Assembly: GCA_025617745.1 (NCBI GenBank)
Contig: CM046853.1
Coordinates: forward strand, 66,639,145 to 66,703,144
Reading direction: 5' to 3'
DNA: 64,000 bases
Origin: Heliocidaris erythrogramma
Lineage: Eukaryota; Echinodermata; Echinoidea; Camarodonta; Echinometridae
Shown: piece by piece, positions 12,701 to 25,600 of the stretch
Numbering within the stretch: the stretch's first letter is position 1
Layout of the letters: the number at the start of each line of letters is the position of its first letter
Made by a program: the position numbers and the translations under genes
The notes under the pieces: generated by a model
The model's database searches: none
What the model was told of the DNA's origin: nothing
Seen by the model: the letters and a program-made list of their open reading frames with translations, nothing else

Positions 12701-15700
12701 TAAGTAAACAAAAAAAATGCAAAGTTTTAACCATTTTTTCAAAGTTTTTACCAACATTTTATTAAGTAAACAAAAAAAATTGCAAAGTTTTAACCATTTT
12801 TTCAAAGTTTTTACCAACATTATATTAAGTAAACAAAAAAAAATGCAAAGTTTTAACCATTTTTTCAAAGTTTTTTACCAACATTTTATTAAGTAAACAA
12901 AAATATGCGAAGTTTTTACCAACATTATATTAAGTAAACAAAAAAAATGCAAAGTTTTAACCATTTTTTCAAAGTTTTAACCAACACTTTCTTAAGTAAA
13001 CAAAAAAATGCAAAGTTTTAACCATTTTTTCAAAGTTTTTACCAACACTTTATTAAGTAAACCAAAAAATGCAAAGTTTTAACCATTTTTTCAAAGTTTT
13101 TACCAACACTTTATTAAGTAAACAAAAAAAATGCAAAGTTTTAACCATTTTTTCGAAGTTTTTACCAACATTTTATTAAGTAAACAAAAATATGCACTGC
13201 AAGCGTAAGTCCGGAGGTTTCCCTATCCTACAAATTTCCCCAAGTCCAAAAGTCCCTTTTCCCAGGTAATAATAAAGTACAACATCCCTTGTGTAAAGGG
13301 CCCTTTTTGCCCATCAATAAAAAATAAAGACCAAACTGTGGCCAACTGATCCCAGGCCAGACTATGTTGGTGGACCATAGCATGCTGTTATGGTTGCAAT
13401 GTTAGTCACAACTCCCTGTGCCCAATTATTCACCACAGAGACAGGTGACTATTAATGCAAACATTCTTTGCATTTTATGGTCCACCAACATTGTTGGGAA
13501 TACACCTTGGACATTTTATATGTTTAAAGAAGGGCCTTTAGGCAGGGTTAAATATGGTAGATGGGTATTTCTTTCCTTTTGAAAGAGGGACTTTATACGG
13601 GACTTATTTGGGGTTCGGGGACTGCATTTTGTACTACCAGTGCAACCAAGTTGGACATTTCTTGGTCCATCAACATAGTCGGGCATGCAAAGTTTTAACC
13701 ATTTTTTAAAAGTTTTTAACAACACTTTATTAAGTAAACAAAAAAAATGCAAAGTTTTAACCATTTTTTCAAAGTTTTTACCAACATTTTATTAAGTAAA
13801 CAAAAAAAATTGCAAAGTTTTAACCATTTTTTCAAAGTTTTTACCAACATTTTATTAAGTAAACAAAAAAAAATGCAAAGTTTTAACCATTTTTTCAAAG
13901 TTTTTTACCAACATTTTATTAAGTAAACAAAAATATGCGAAGTTTTTACCAACATTATATTAAGTAAACAAAAAAAATGCAAAGTTTTAACCATTTTTTC
14001 AAAGTTTTAACCAACACTTTCTTAAGTAAACAAAAAAATGCAAAGTTTTAACCATTTTTTCAAAGTTTTTACCAACACTTTATTAAGTAAACAAAAAAAA
14101 TGCAAAGTTTTAACCATTTTTTCAAAATTTTAACCAACACTTTATTAAGTAAACAAAAAAATGCAAAGTTTTAACCATTTTTTCAACGTTTTAACCAACA
14201 CTTTATTAAGTAAACCAAAAAATGCAAAGTTTTAACTATTTTTTCAAAGTTTTTACCTACACTTTATTAAGTAAACAAAACATTTTTATAAGTAAACAAT
14301 GCTGCTCACAAGTATTCACAACAAGTGTTCACAATCACAACTCAGTCTCTCAAACTATTCTGAGTCACTCTGAGTCATGTCCATGGTCTCAGCTGTGAGG
14401 CGTAATGCAGTGGCTGTGGCTGTGGCTTGAGTGCTGGTCTGACGCGACATTGGGGTGCTTGGCCTCGAGGGTACAGCAGGTGGTGGTGTGGTCAGGACGC
14501 CAAGGTTGGTATCCGAGAGCTGACTCAGTCCCGTGAGGTTGAGAGACCCTTCATCAAGGACTTGAGATGCCTGTGGCGTCCGATGAACCTGGGCCTAGAC
14601 TGGGAAGTTCTACTTCTCCTGTGGGAAGTCCTGGTAGTCGTAGCCTTGGTAGGTGAGGGGCTGTTGAAAGCCGTGGAAGGGCTGTGACGTCGCCTGGGGT
14701 GGAGGAGCAGACCTGGACTGGGTAGGACGAGTTTCAGCTGGGCCTTGAGGGTTGTGGAGAAGTGCTGTGATCTTCTGCTTCTTCACCTGGTACTCGGCCT
14801 CGGGCAGGTCCCTCAGGGTCTGGCTTACGTAGGTGATGAAGGGCTTCCGGGCCGAGGATGCTCTGTCCAAGTCGACCAGCTGAGAGAGAAGTTCTGTGCT
14901 GGTCTTCATTGTGTCCCTGATCTCCAACAGCACACTGTCGTCCTGGCCCTCCAGTCTGCCTCTCTGCCCGCGTCCTCTGGAGCTGGTGGTGGAGGTGGGG
15001 GTGGGTTGGCCTCTGGTGGCTGCCGCTTGTTCCTCCATTTGTGAGAGCAGGGCGTCATCCTCCACGGGATCCTCCAAGTTCGGCACCATGGGGAGTGCAG
15101 CTGTCGAGGGGGTCTCTGCTGTGGGGTCCTTTGAAGACACCTGCCTGGACAGGGTAGGTGGCTCCTGGCTTGAAAATGCCTGGCTGTCTGTGGGCTGTCT
15201 GAGGGAGAGGGGTCTCAGCGGGGCTGCTCCTCGGTGGCGGATCTCACCCTCCAGGAAACTGCACTTGGCCATGACGTACTTCTCTCGGTCAGTGAGCTTG
15301 ACGGCGGCCTGCCCGGATTTCTTGAGATGTAGCTTCCCATACCAGGAGTGCATGTGCTTCCACCATCCAAGGAGAACTTCTGCAGTGTACCCCAGGCTCT
15401 CTGCCTTGTCTCTCCAAGCTGCCTGTTTCTTCTTGGTGTCCCGATACAGCCTGTGGCCCTTTCTCCAGAGGTACTCGTTCTCCCTCAGCCATTCCAGCAC
15501 ATCGTCCTCATGCTCCTCGGAAACGGTGTACTGTTTCCTCTCTCCCTTCTTCTTCCTCCCTCTGGCTGGAGCTTGTTCAGGGCCTTCAGGAGGGCCTTCA
15601 TGGGCTTGAACATCAGAGCCTTCAGCAGCAGGGCTTTGACGGGCTTGAGGGCCTTGGGGCTGGTCCACCACAGCAGTAGCAGCTTCACCATCAGAGTCAG

Positions 15701-18700
15701 TGTCAGGGGGTGGGGTGCTGGTTCTGGCCTTCTTCACCTTGCCAAGGCTTGAACGAGTAGGCACGGACTTCCTTTTCTTGCCTGACTGACGCACCATGGT
15801 GTTGATACAAGATGTAGTAGAGATGTATCAATGTAGCCTTCTTCAATAACTAGATGTAGTAGAGATGTATCGATGTAGCCGCCAGCACGTCTTTCCGCTT
15901 TATGCTGACTGCGTGCGTGCTGCATCCCTTTATATCCGCGGAGCGGATGCAATTCATACCCCCGCACGGTTTGCATCCGATATACATCCGCGCGGCTTCC
16001 CCTTTGTTTCCGTTAGGCGTACGTGATGCATCCGCTTCATCCGCTATGCATCCGCTCTTTCCGCTAGGATTCCGAAGAATATCCGTTTAACATCCCTGCT
16101 ACATACTACCCACGTCCGTTCTTTTCCGGTCTGTTTTCGAAAATTTTCGCCAATTTTGTCCATTTCTGGAGTGGATGAAAACGGATGGAGCCACCCCCGA
16201 AATTTTGCTCGTCCGCTGTGTCCTTTTTGCATGCGTCCATGTGTCCATTGGCCAGTGGGACCGGGCCTTTATCACCTGAGATTTATGTCGGGACATCCAC
16301 ACTTCGTATCGGAACGAAAACTTAATTGTAAATAACAGTTACTGTAAGACTAAAATTCCTTTTGATATTTATTCGAAAACTATGTCGAACAGCAAACTAA
16401 ATATTTTTTAGTGATACACTTCACCTGTAAATGCCATCCCAAACCCAGGAGAGACATGGGAATCCAGTAGGATGCGAAACATGTCGAAATCTTGCAAAGT
16501 TATATGACACATAGTGGGAATAGTGCCGAGGTAGTGGAGATGGTGTATATTTTGTTCACATGCACAAATCATTATGCATGTAATGATGGCCAGGGAAATG
16601 TAAGGCATGCACTCACAGGTTCTGGTAGAAGGCTTTTGCACTTTATAAAATGGTTAGAAAGTAACCAACTTGTGGTCGTTCAAGACCCCGTTTGCGTGAC
16701 TGGCTATATACCTAATACAGCAGAGCCCTCAGGGAGAACAGTATTTAGTAATGATGAAGCTACCCTGGGTAAACAATACATATTAGTAGTAGTGGTAGTA
16801 GTAGTAACCTCGCTATTCTGGTCCCCCCCCCCCCCCAAAAAAAAAAAAAAAAAAAGAAAGAAAAAAAAAAAAAGAAAGAAAGAACCAAACAAACAAAAAA
16901 ACAAACAAACAAAAAAACATACATACAACAAGAACAACAAAACAAAAAAAAACAAAAAACAACAAAAAACACCCTTGTCATAGAATTATAAAAGTGACCA
17001 CCATTTTAGGGATTCACAAAACACCAATATCGTGGTAGGTGTATGGTTGTTGTTTGATAAAGGTATCAAGTTTATAGCCCTCTCGTGAAGCATAGACTTA
17101 CTGAACTGTCAAGTAAAACGAAATTTTATGTCAAATCACGGTACGAATTCTACTCAACAGATAAATATGGCGGATGGAGCGATTGGTCATCGTGGGTATG
17201 CACTAAAGAATGTAAGGCTGGGGTGAAGGCTAGGCGTGAGAGAGAGTGCAATAACCCCTTACCACTCCAAGGCTACTCCTGTCCCGGAGAGTCTGATGAA
17301 GAATCGCCTTGTGAGGAGTCCTGTATTAAACGTAAGTAAAGCACTGATACATTTTGATTTACCCAATATAAATCACAGCTAGTTTGATGGGATACTTCGG
17401 TAGTAATCTAATTGTAATGATTTCATATCTTCATTAGATGGCCATTGAGTCGATTTATGAAGCGAGGGATTAGATTTCATTTGAAAGCTGTTTTTTATCA
17501 ATATTATTGTTGGACATTTAGGAATGATTTCTGACTTTGTTATTGCTTACATCACGAATCACAATCACAATCACACAGTGCATCTACTAGGTGTTACAAA
17601 AAACCTTTCCCACTTTTGATCCTTAATAGTTCAAAAACTATATATCAGATAACCCTGACACTGATATGAGCAATAGCTGAATAGTGTACAATTTTGTTGG
17701 AGGTAATTTAAAAATGAAAGCATAAATCAGTAAATTCAAGATTAATTTTTAAGTTAGGGTTCAGATTGTGCTCTATTTTCAACCCTCTATACAAAACTTT
17801 AACTTTGCACACGGGTCAATTGGTGTGTATGGAAGTGTGCGGTTAACACCCAGACAATGGTCCTGGACAATGGCCAGGGTTTGAATGTTTTATTTAGTCA
17901 TGAGGAATTCCACTATCACAGCTAGTCTTTATTCATCCTCTGGCATTAACTTTGTAAAGTCATTTCACTGATATGTCATTTTAATGGATTTTGAAGCAAT
18001 GATGATGATAATGATGATGACAATGATAGTCATGATAATGATGACAATGATAGTCATGATTATGATGATGATAACGATTATGATAATGATAACAATGATG
18101 ATGGTGATGATAATGCTGCTGCTAATAATGATCATGATAGTGACAGTGATGATGATAATGATGATAAAGACAATGATGATGATATTGATGGTGATGACGA
18201 TGATGGGCGTTAATCGTTACGTAACTCTATTCATCATGGGGGGGGGGGGGGACGACACAATAGCCGTCCCCCCATGATGAATAGAGTTACGTAACGATTA
18301 ACGCCCATGATGACGATGATGATGATAGTGATGATGATGTTGCAAGCACATGGAAACATGTGCTTACTTTTTTCATGTGCATGCATTTTACCCTTTACCA
18401 TGAATTCAGACTAGCAGTATCCGGGGCAATCCATCATGAATTATTAATAAAGCATTCATGTGCTTTGGAGCAAGAGACCAGAAGCCTGGTCAGTAGAGCT
18501 CTGAAAAGGTGGTATTCATGTCCACTGTTCAGGGTCAGTGTAAGCACACACTCACATACACATCATTGTGTAAAGTTCAAGTTTTGTACAGAGGGTTAAA
18601 CTTTCACCAAAATCTGGAACCTAACTTCAAAAATTAATTATGGATTTAATGAAACGTATAATTTATGCTTTCATATTCAAATCACCTCCAACTAAATTGT

Positions 18701-19948
18701 ACACTATTCAGTTATTACTCATATCAATGACAGAGTTATCTGATTATTCTGATATATAGTTTTCGAACTATTAAGGATCAAAAGTGGGAATTTCTTTTTG
18801 TATCACCTAGTACGTCACGTCATTGTTCTTCTGCTTAATCCATAACTTTATAAAGTCTTTATTCATATGTTTTTTTTGTTAACTGAATGACGCGATATAA
18901 CCCACAGATAATTTCCGTTGTGTGACTATAAACATCATTATTCTAAAATCTTTTATTAAAAGGCAAACAGGCCTTGCAGATTTATTATCTGAATATATCA
19001 TTCGGCGTCACCTGTGCAAATAAAGGAGGGCAAAGAAATAACTTTATTTTTATGACCGTCGGGTCTCTCATGCCGAGTTATACCCTGACTGGGATAATTT
19101 ATAGCTATGTGGAACTACAATGGGGTTTTCCCTTTCTCTTCAAGAGATGAATTACATGGCACAATCATGTATTTTTCATGATTTCCTGTATAAAGAAGGG
19201 CATGAAACTAAGTAGAGTTCACCCAGAACCCGAACATTGAGGTTATCATTTCCATAAAATGAAATGAAAAACATTTTTTTTAAATTCCACGCTTTGGGAA
19301 GCGTTTTCCCAAGTAGAGGTACAAAACACGCTTTAACAAACAGGAGGGACAAATTTTTTAACAACATCGGTTATCTTTCAAGATTCCCCTTACCCAATAA
19401 TTTTTAAGCCTAAAATATATTAATTGTACAATTATAGTGCAGATAAAAACTTGAGAGTACAACTTATTAATCTTTAATCATAAAAGCCCATGAGTTTGAA
19501 ATGTATATTCAAATTGTGTCACTGTAATACAGTTTGAACTTTACCCTCCTCTTTCTCCATCTTCTTACCTTCTATAACTTTATTTTCATCTTTATCTGTT
19601 GTAAATAGTGTAAAATTTCAAATTAGTTCATTTAATGTTAACATTGGTTATTGAGTTTCTCTCTTTGTTTTTGTTTTTTCTGTTTATTTTGTTTTAGTTT
19701 TAGTTTTGAATGATAATATATGTAATTCGTTAGTTTTGAATGTGAAGGTATGGCAACGTTTCAAGCCTTTTAAGCTTATATTGCTATACCTCTGTATGGT
19801 GCTCCATTATTCTATGTCTGTGTTGTGACCATAGTTATTTTACGATTCTGTCATTGTTATTTGTTTCTTTAAATATCTTCTCTTATGGATGTGACCGCTC
19901 CAAGGAGTTATTTCAATGTACTATGTAATATGATGAACCATTCAGAAA

Positions 19949-19980
<32 letters not shown>

Positions 19981-22591
19981 ATTCCTTTTTCATTATAACC
20001 GTAATTATTATAGCTTTTCGACATAATAAATGAATTGCTCATGGCAACTTTCAACACTTTCGGATGATAATGTTCGACCTAACAGCAGGCGATTGATACA
20101 TCGATCAGAAGAAAAGAAAGAGCGTAATTGCAACAGCTGAATGAAATTAAAGTGACTATCTTAGCAAACTATAACCTTTCAAAAAAAAATTGTTTGAATG
20201 CTGTCATCAACCTGCTATGCAATTACATTACCACCCCCCCCCCCAAAAAAAAAAAATAAATAAAAAAATAAAAAAAAAAAATATATATATATATTATATT
20301 TCTTCGAAATTCATGTTTGCTTAATGATAGAGTTAGAGGCATTCAAGAGCAATGGGTTTCATGTGACATTACTGGAGTGGTGTTCTATCACACAGTGGTA
20401 AAAGAAAGAGAAAAGTCACAAATTATGTTTCACCTTTTCCACAACTGTATACCTTAAACTCTCCTTTATAATATTTAGAATGGGGTGCGTGGTTACACTG
20501 GACTCAGTGTACAAAGACATGTGATCAAGCTTGGAGAGAAAGAACACGAGACTGTGTGGGTGTGGGTAAGCCATGTGAGGGGGAAGCTAAGGAGACGAAA
20601 AGGTGCCTGGATCAGACTAGACATCAGCTCTGTCCTCCAGGTAAGAAGGTCCTGGTCCCATGCATAGTCCAGACTCTGGCCCAGCACAGTCCTGTAATCC
20701 TGTCCCAAACTCTTGGTCGTCTTCACGGTTGCAGGACTTTGAAATGAATTTGGATTTTTTTTTTCCTTCAAAGGCCTACGTATTTATAGCAAATGATATA
20801 ACTCCAGGTTTGCTTAATGAATTTTGTAAATACTGTACCATGGACAAGTCCAAGGTAATATCTCATACGTTACCAAGTATCATGACATAATCAACATAAT
20901 TAGTATTAAAAATATTATTTCCTTCATACCTGGGGGTGTTTCATTAAGCTATTCGTAAAGTTACGCATGACTTTACGAATGACTTCAATATGACAAGCCA
21001 AATGGGATGCTCAATCGTTTTTAACTGCATCAACTAAAGTTGAACTGTGCAGATGTAGATTAACATTTTTTTTATAACAAGCATTCTTAATTCAAAATAT
21101 ATTTTTGCCATAAATTAATTGAGGTTATTGGAAATACAGTAACACTTTGTTAAAACATCATGAAAAACTTTGGGCATCCTATCTGGCACTTCATATTCAA
21201 GTCGTTCGTAAAGTCATGCGTAACATTACGAACAGCTTTATGAAACACTCCCTGGTCTGACACTAGCTAGAGTACCTTTATATAGAGAGTAGAGACATAG
21301 ACGTCTGACTTTTCGTGAAACAAAATGGCGTTTGAATTCTTTCTAATGAGAACACCCAGGTGCTCGTCAGAATTGAATAGAAATGTTGCATAGCAGATGA
21401 AACAAAATGGCGTTCAAATCATGAGTTGTCGCTACTCTCTTTATGTATAGGTACTCTAAGACTAGCTATTGTAGAGGGCCCTCTTGCATAAAATGTTACG
21501 TTTAATCGCAACTCAAAATATTAAACACAAGTCCCAAATACTCGATCCTGATTTTTTGAAAACCAGGTTGCGTTTATTTTCTTGACTTGCGTTTAAAGGC
21601 AATTTTTTATGCAAGAAGGCCCATGCAGGGCTGTCAACTTGATGAAATCATCAGGGTGTGCTAATATCTTTGATGTAGTCGGAAACGTATGAAATTGTGA
21701 AAAACACACTACGCACTTGCCAATTGTGTCCTCGGTACTTCTGATATGACAACTATGTAATGATGTAAGCGCTGCACAAGCTCCCGGATTGGATGAGATT
21801 GCCTGTTTTCTATGTATGCAAAATATTAGGGTAAATCTTGCAGACTTTTCGTATTGGTTTCCCCAAACCATGCTAAAGGACTGGTCACATACTCATTTGT
21901 CCGATAACGATAACTGCTGTAAACAGACACGAGCATACTGACACGTACTCGTAGGGTGTACCTTTACTTGGAAATCTCGTTATCGTTCTCGTTATTGGAC
22001 AAATGTGTCCGGCCCCGTAATATAAATAACCCTGTATGTTCGATTCAGTCATCCTTTAATCGACAAAGCAGTTAATCGTATGCTGTCAAAGCTGTGTAAA
22101 GAACGGTCCATCCAATACAATAATATATATTAAAAGATTCATGAAGGTCCGTCCTCATCCTCTAATCTTACTCTTGAATGCTTGAGGTCAAGAGCATCTC
22201 GGCTCTTATAACGCTTCATGACTTGAAAGGCCGTATTGAGAATGATGACAGCTGCAGGTGGTCTTAGTGCAAACGGTTAACCATTTACTTTTGTTCAGCC
22301 TGTTCTGTTGCTTACACTCCCATGCATAGCTCCCAATACCCTTATAATCCATATAGGCTGCAAGTACAGAATTTGTTTTGACATTCCAATAAATTTCCGC
22401 TGGAACTAAATAGAAACTTTCACCTCTCTCACTTTTCCTTCGCTTTCTTCCGCTTCTCTCTTTCTGCCTATCTGTCTTCGTTTCTCTTTCTCATCTTTCC
22501 CTGATCTCCCTTTCAATCTCTCTCTCCCTCTCTCTCTCTCTTCATTCGCCATTTCGTATTGATACCTTCCCTCCCATTTCTCTCTCTCTCT

Positions 22592-22657
<66 letters not shown>

Positions 22658-25600
22658 TTGTCTTTCATTATCTGTGAATATAGTTGATGGTAAGTGGTCA
22701 ATGTGGAGCTTCTGGTCGGATGGATGCAGTGTGACCTGTGAGCAAGGCGTCAGGATCAGAGAACGAAAATGCAATAATCCGCCACAGGCAGGCTTAGGCA
22801 AAGGTAAGATGATGATGAAAGAGAGAGTGAGAGGGAGAGGGAGACAGGGGGGGGGGGGGCAGACTGACAAACAGAAGCACAGATAGCAGGGAGGTAGACA
22901 AAGAGAAAGAGGCAGAGAGGATCATCAGGACGGAATATAACTCGTTAGACCGACAATAACAGAATCCGCCACGAGCAAGCTTATAAGCAAATGTCAAAAA
23001 AGAGATAGAGGGGATGGGGAAGAAAACAATTATGCATAAAATAAAGACAGTAAAGACAGTAGGAGTGATAGGGAAAGAAAGAGAGAGGGGGGGGGGGGGG
23101 ACTGATGCGAAGCGAGGTGACATGGAAGGGAACGTATATTGGCCAAAACGAGTGGGGCGTTTCTTTTCCACTCTCTAAACGGCTGGAGAGAAAAGCAATC
23201 TCTGTAATTATCCTTATGTTAAAGGGATACTCAACCGCAGATTGTGGACGTTTTTATGCCGCGAGAGGGCACCGTGATCGTTACCTGATCATGGCGTTGC
23301 CCCGCGGGACGCGTGTTTTTTTACCGTACCACTAACGCGTCAGAAACCCTCATAATACGGTTTATTCCGTCAAGACTAGTCTTCATGAATATTCATGAAA
23401 ACGAATTATAGCGATATAATAAAACGAGCAAGGGCATCGAGCAGCTGTTCTGTGTGGCGCAATCGGATAATCCAGTCCTCTCTTGGTGAAAGAACCACGA
23501 GTTCGAACCTCGCCAGAAGTTTATATTGCGAAATTTTCTTTTGCTTATTTAAAAATAAGGTGACTGAGTAAGAAAATACAAGTCCGATACTTGTAGTCTC
23601 TTTCAAAGTCTTCAAAAAGGGGTTTCTGACGCGTTAGTGGTACGGTAAAAAAACACGCCCACGGGACGCAAACCTCGGATAGACTGGTCGCCGCACAAAC
23701 ATTCGGTCGGCTTCGTGCAGTCGAAATGTAATCCCACTTAGTCCAACGGACGCGTTCGACGCACAAACTTTGTGTACGAGTGAATGGGCTTACGCAATCC
23801 TGACTTTCCCCACGGCCGCCCGGTAGCGTATGCCTTTAAGATATTGCTAAGGGTAAAATAAACATGTTGTGTAAAACTTTCCGAGAACAACATTATTTCT
23901 CTAACAACAAGGTAGGATCTGTTTGCTGAAATAATATAGTCACATTCGCCAGAAAATATTGAAATAGAAATCTCTTATGTATAAAACATTCCAATCAGAG
24001 AACTTTCAATTTAGAAAATTGATTCCGCGTTTTGTCTAAACTGTCTTGATAGTGACGTATACGGTGAAGGCATACACAAATTAATGGAAGTCAGAAAAGA
24101 GGTGAAAAAGAGGGAGAGAGAGAGAGGGGGGGTGAGGGGCAGTTTAGAATCATATGACATATCTTATTTGAAGTAACAAGCGAAAAACCTTTGAAATCAA
24201 TGACATAATATAAGAAAAACACAAGAAAGTATGCCCTTTAATTAAAACACATAAAAGCCCTTGTTAAAATGACGACAGCAGGGGCGGCGATCCCATGGGA
24301 AGGCGGTACGCGTCCAGAACTTTGAAGACTACAAAATGTATAGGAAATAATGATTAAAGGCTGCAACACCCTGTTTAGGTTCCTAGGTGCTCTATAATGC
24401 AAACATTCACTATTCAAAATTGGAAATTTTCTCGCTCGGTAGCTAAAGATTGCTAAAATATTGCTAAAGATCTGTAAACCATTATGTATTATTTAGGCAG
24501 AGATTCCCTTGCGTTTTTCAATAGATGATGCAAGGTCAGTAATAAAGGAGATTGGAGGGGGACGCCTCTCCCTGGATTTATTGGACAAGTCCCCCCCCCC
24601 CCCCCCCCCCCGAAAATTAGAAATACCCGATTTTCGTGTACATGTAAATGGTGAACGCTTGGACTGTCTGTGTAATTGAAAATGCTCGAAAAAGCTGTTC
24701 CAAACCTCAAATTTTCTCCAAAATAATAAACATAAGGCTGAGGATCTAGAATCCGCCAAAATGCAAAATGCAAAGACTTATTTGGGGGGCGGGAGAGGAG
24801 GAGGAGGAGGATGAACCTTCACAGACCCCCCCCCCCCACCCCCCCCCATGTCGTGACATCCCCCGGCCATATCAAGAAATGGCCGCCCCTGGATCTTGGA
24901 CGACAGCATGCTAAAATAAAATTCGATTTCAATTTCAGACGAACTGATTTCGACAAAAATAGTCAAGTAACTTTTAGATGTGAAATTACGTCACACAAAT
25001 CTAGAAGAAAGTTAGGATTAGCACAAAAGCATCGTCGCAAAAGTGCAGAAGGACTGACATTTCGCCGACAGAACTACTTAAAGAGGACGATACTGATATG
25101 GGCGAGAACGCTGTCCTATGACGTGCGAGGCGACACCAAAATGGAGTTTTATTCCTCGCGGCGGGTTGGAATTAGAGAAAGAGTGAAATAAAATCGAAGA
25201 TGTCGTAGCGATTAATGGACCGATAGCGAGGATTACCTCGATATATGGACGAAAAAGGGGAAACTGGAAAATGGATACGAAGGACTGCTCCCAAAATAAC
25301 TAAGTGCTAAACGTACGGTGAAATAACAGAAATGCGAGATGTCCTCCTTTCGCTCTTCGAAGCATTCGTGTTTGAGTCGGGGAGAGACTACGGGGGAGTA
25401 AGGGGTTGCGGTCCCTTGAGAATGCTTAAGCTAATGATGTTTAGACTGCTAGACCAGTTTACATGGTTTAGCTAGCTGCACCTTGTGTTTGTTATGGCAG
25501 GTCAGGAGGAAGAAAGCTTCATCTGGAGTCTGTAATGGAGGTTGTGTTGTCAGTCGGAGTAAGTCGGCTATTACCTTTTGCGACAACTATGTGGAGCCAC

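Larger units (their letters stand above)
10131..16267. mobile_element. Decayed PIF/Harbinger DNA transposon
   Basis: Contains the two hallmark Harbinger genes in convergent orientation: a DDE transposase (plus, 10534-11601) and a DNA-binding MADF/Myb-like protein (minus, 15797-14610). The right end carries ccagtgggaccgggcc (16252-16267), whose reverse complement GGCCCGGTCCCACTGG looks like a DNA-transposon terminus. No matching left terminus was found, so the left border is approximate. GCATCCG-type motifs cluster near both ends and may be subterminal binding sites. It sits in an intron of the TSP1/Ig gene. Both genes are damaged, so it is probably immobile. Confidence 0.75.

Noticed and set aside
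14896-15609. 237-codon plus-strand ORF
   Set aside because: Exactly antisense to the Harbinger MADF ORF; its Ser/Leu-rich sequence is the complement of that coding region.
23451-23515. Functional tRNA gene
   Set aside because: Good B box but incomplete acceptor stem and no clear anticodon arm; it lies inside an inverted-repeat element, so it is treated as a tRNA-derived module.
24811-25191. 126-codon Pro-rich plus-strand ORF
   Set aside because: Starts inside a C-run repeat and has no domain or splice support.
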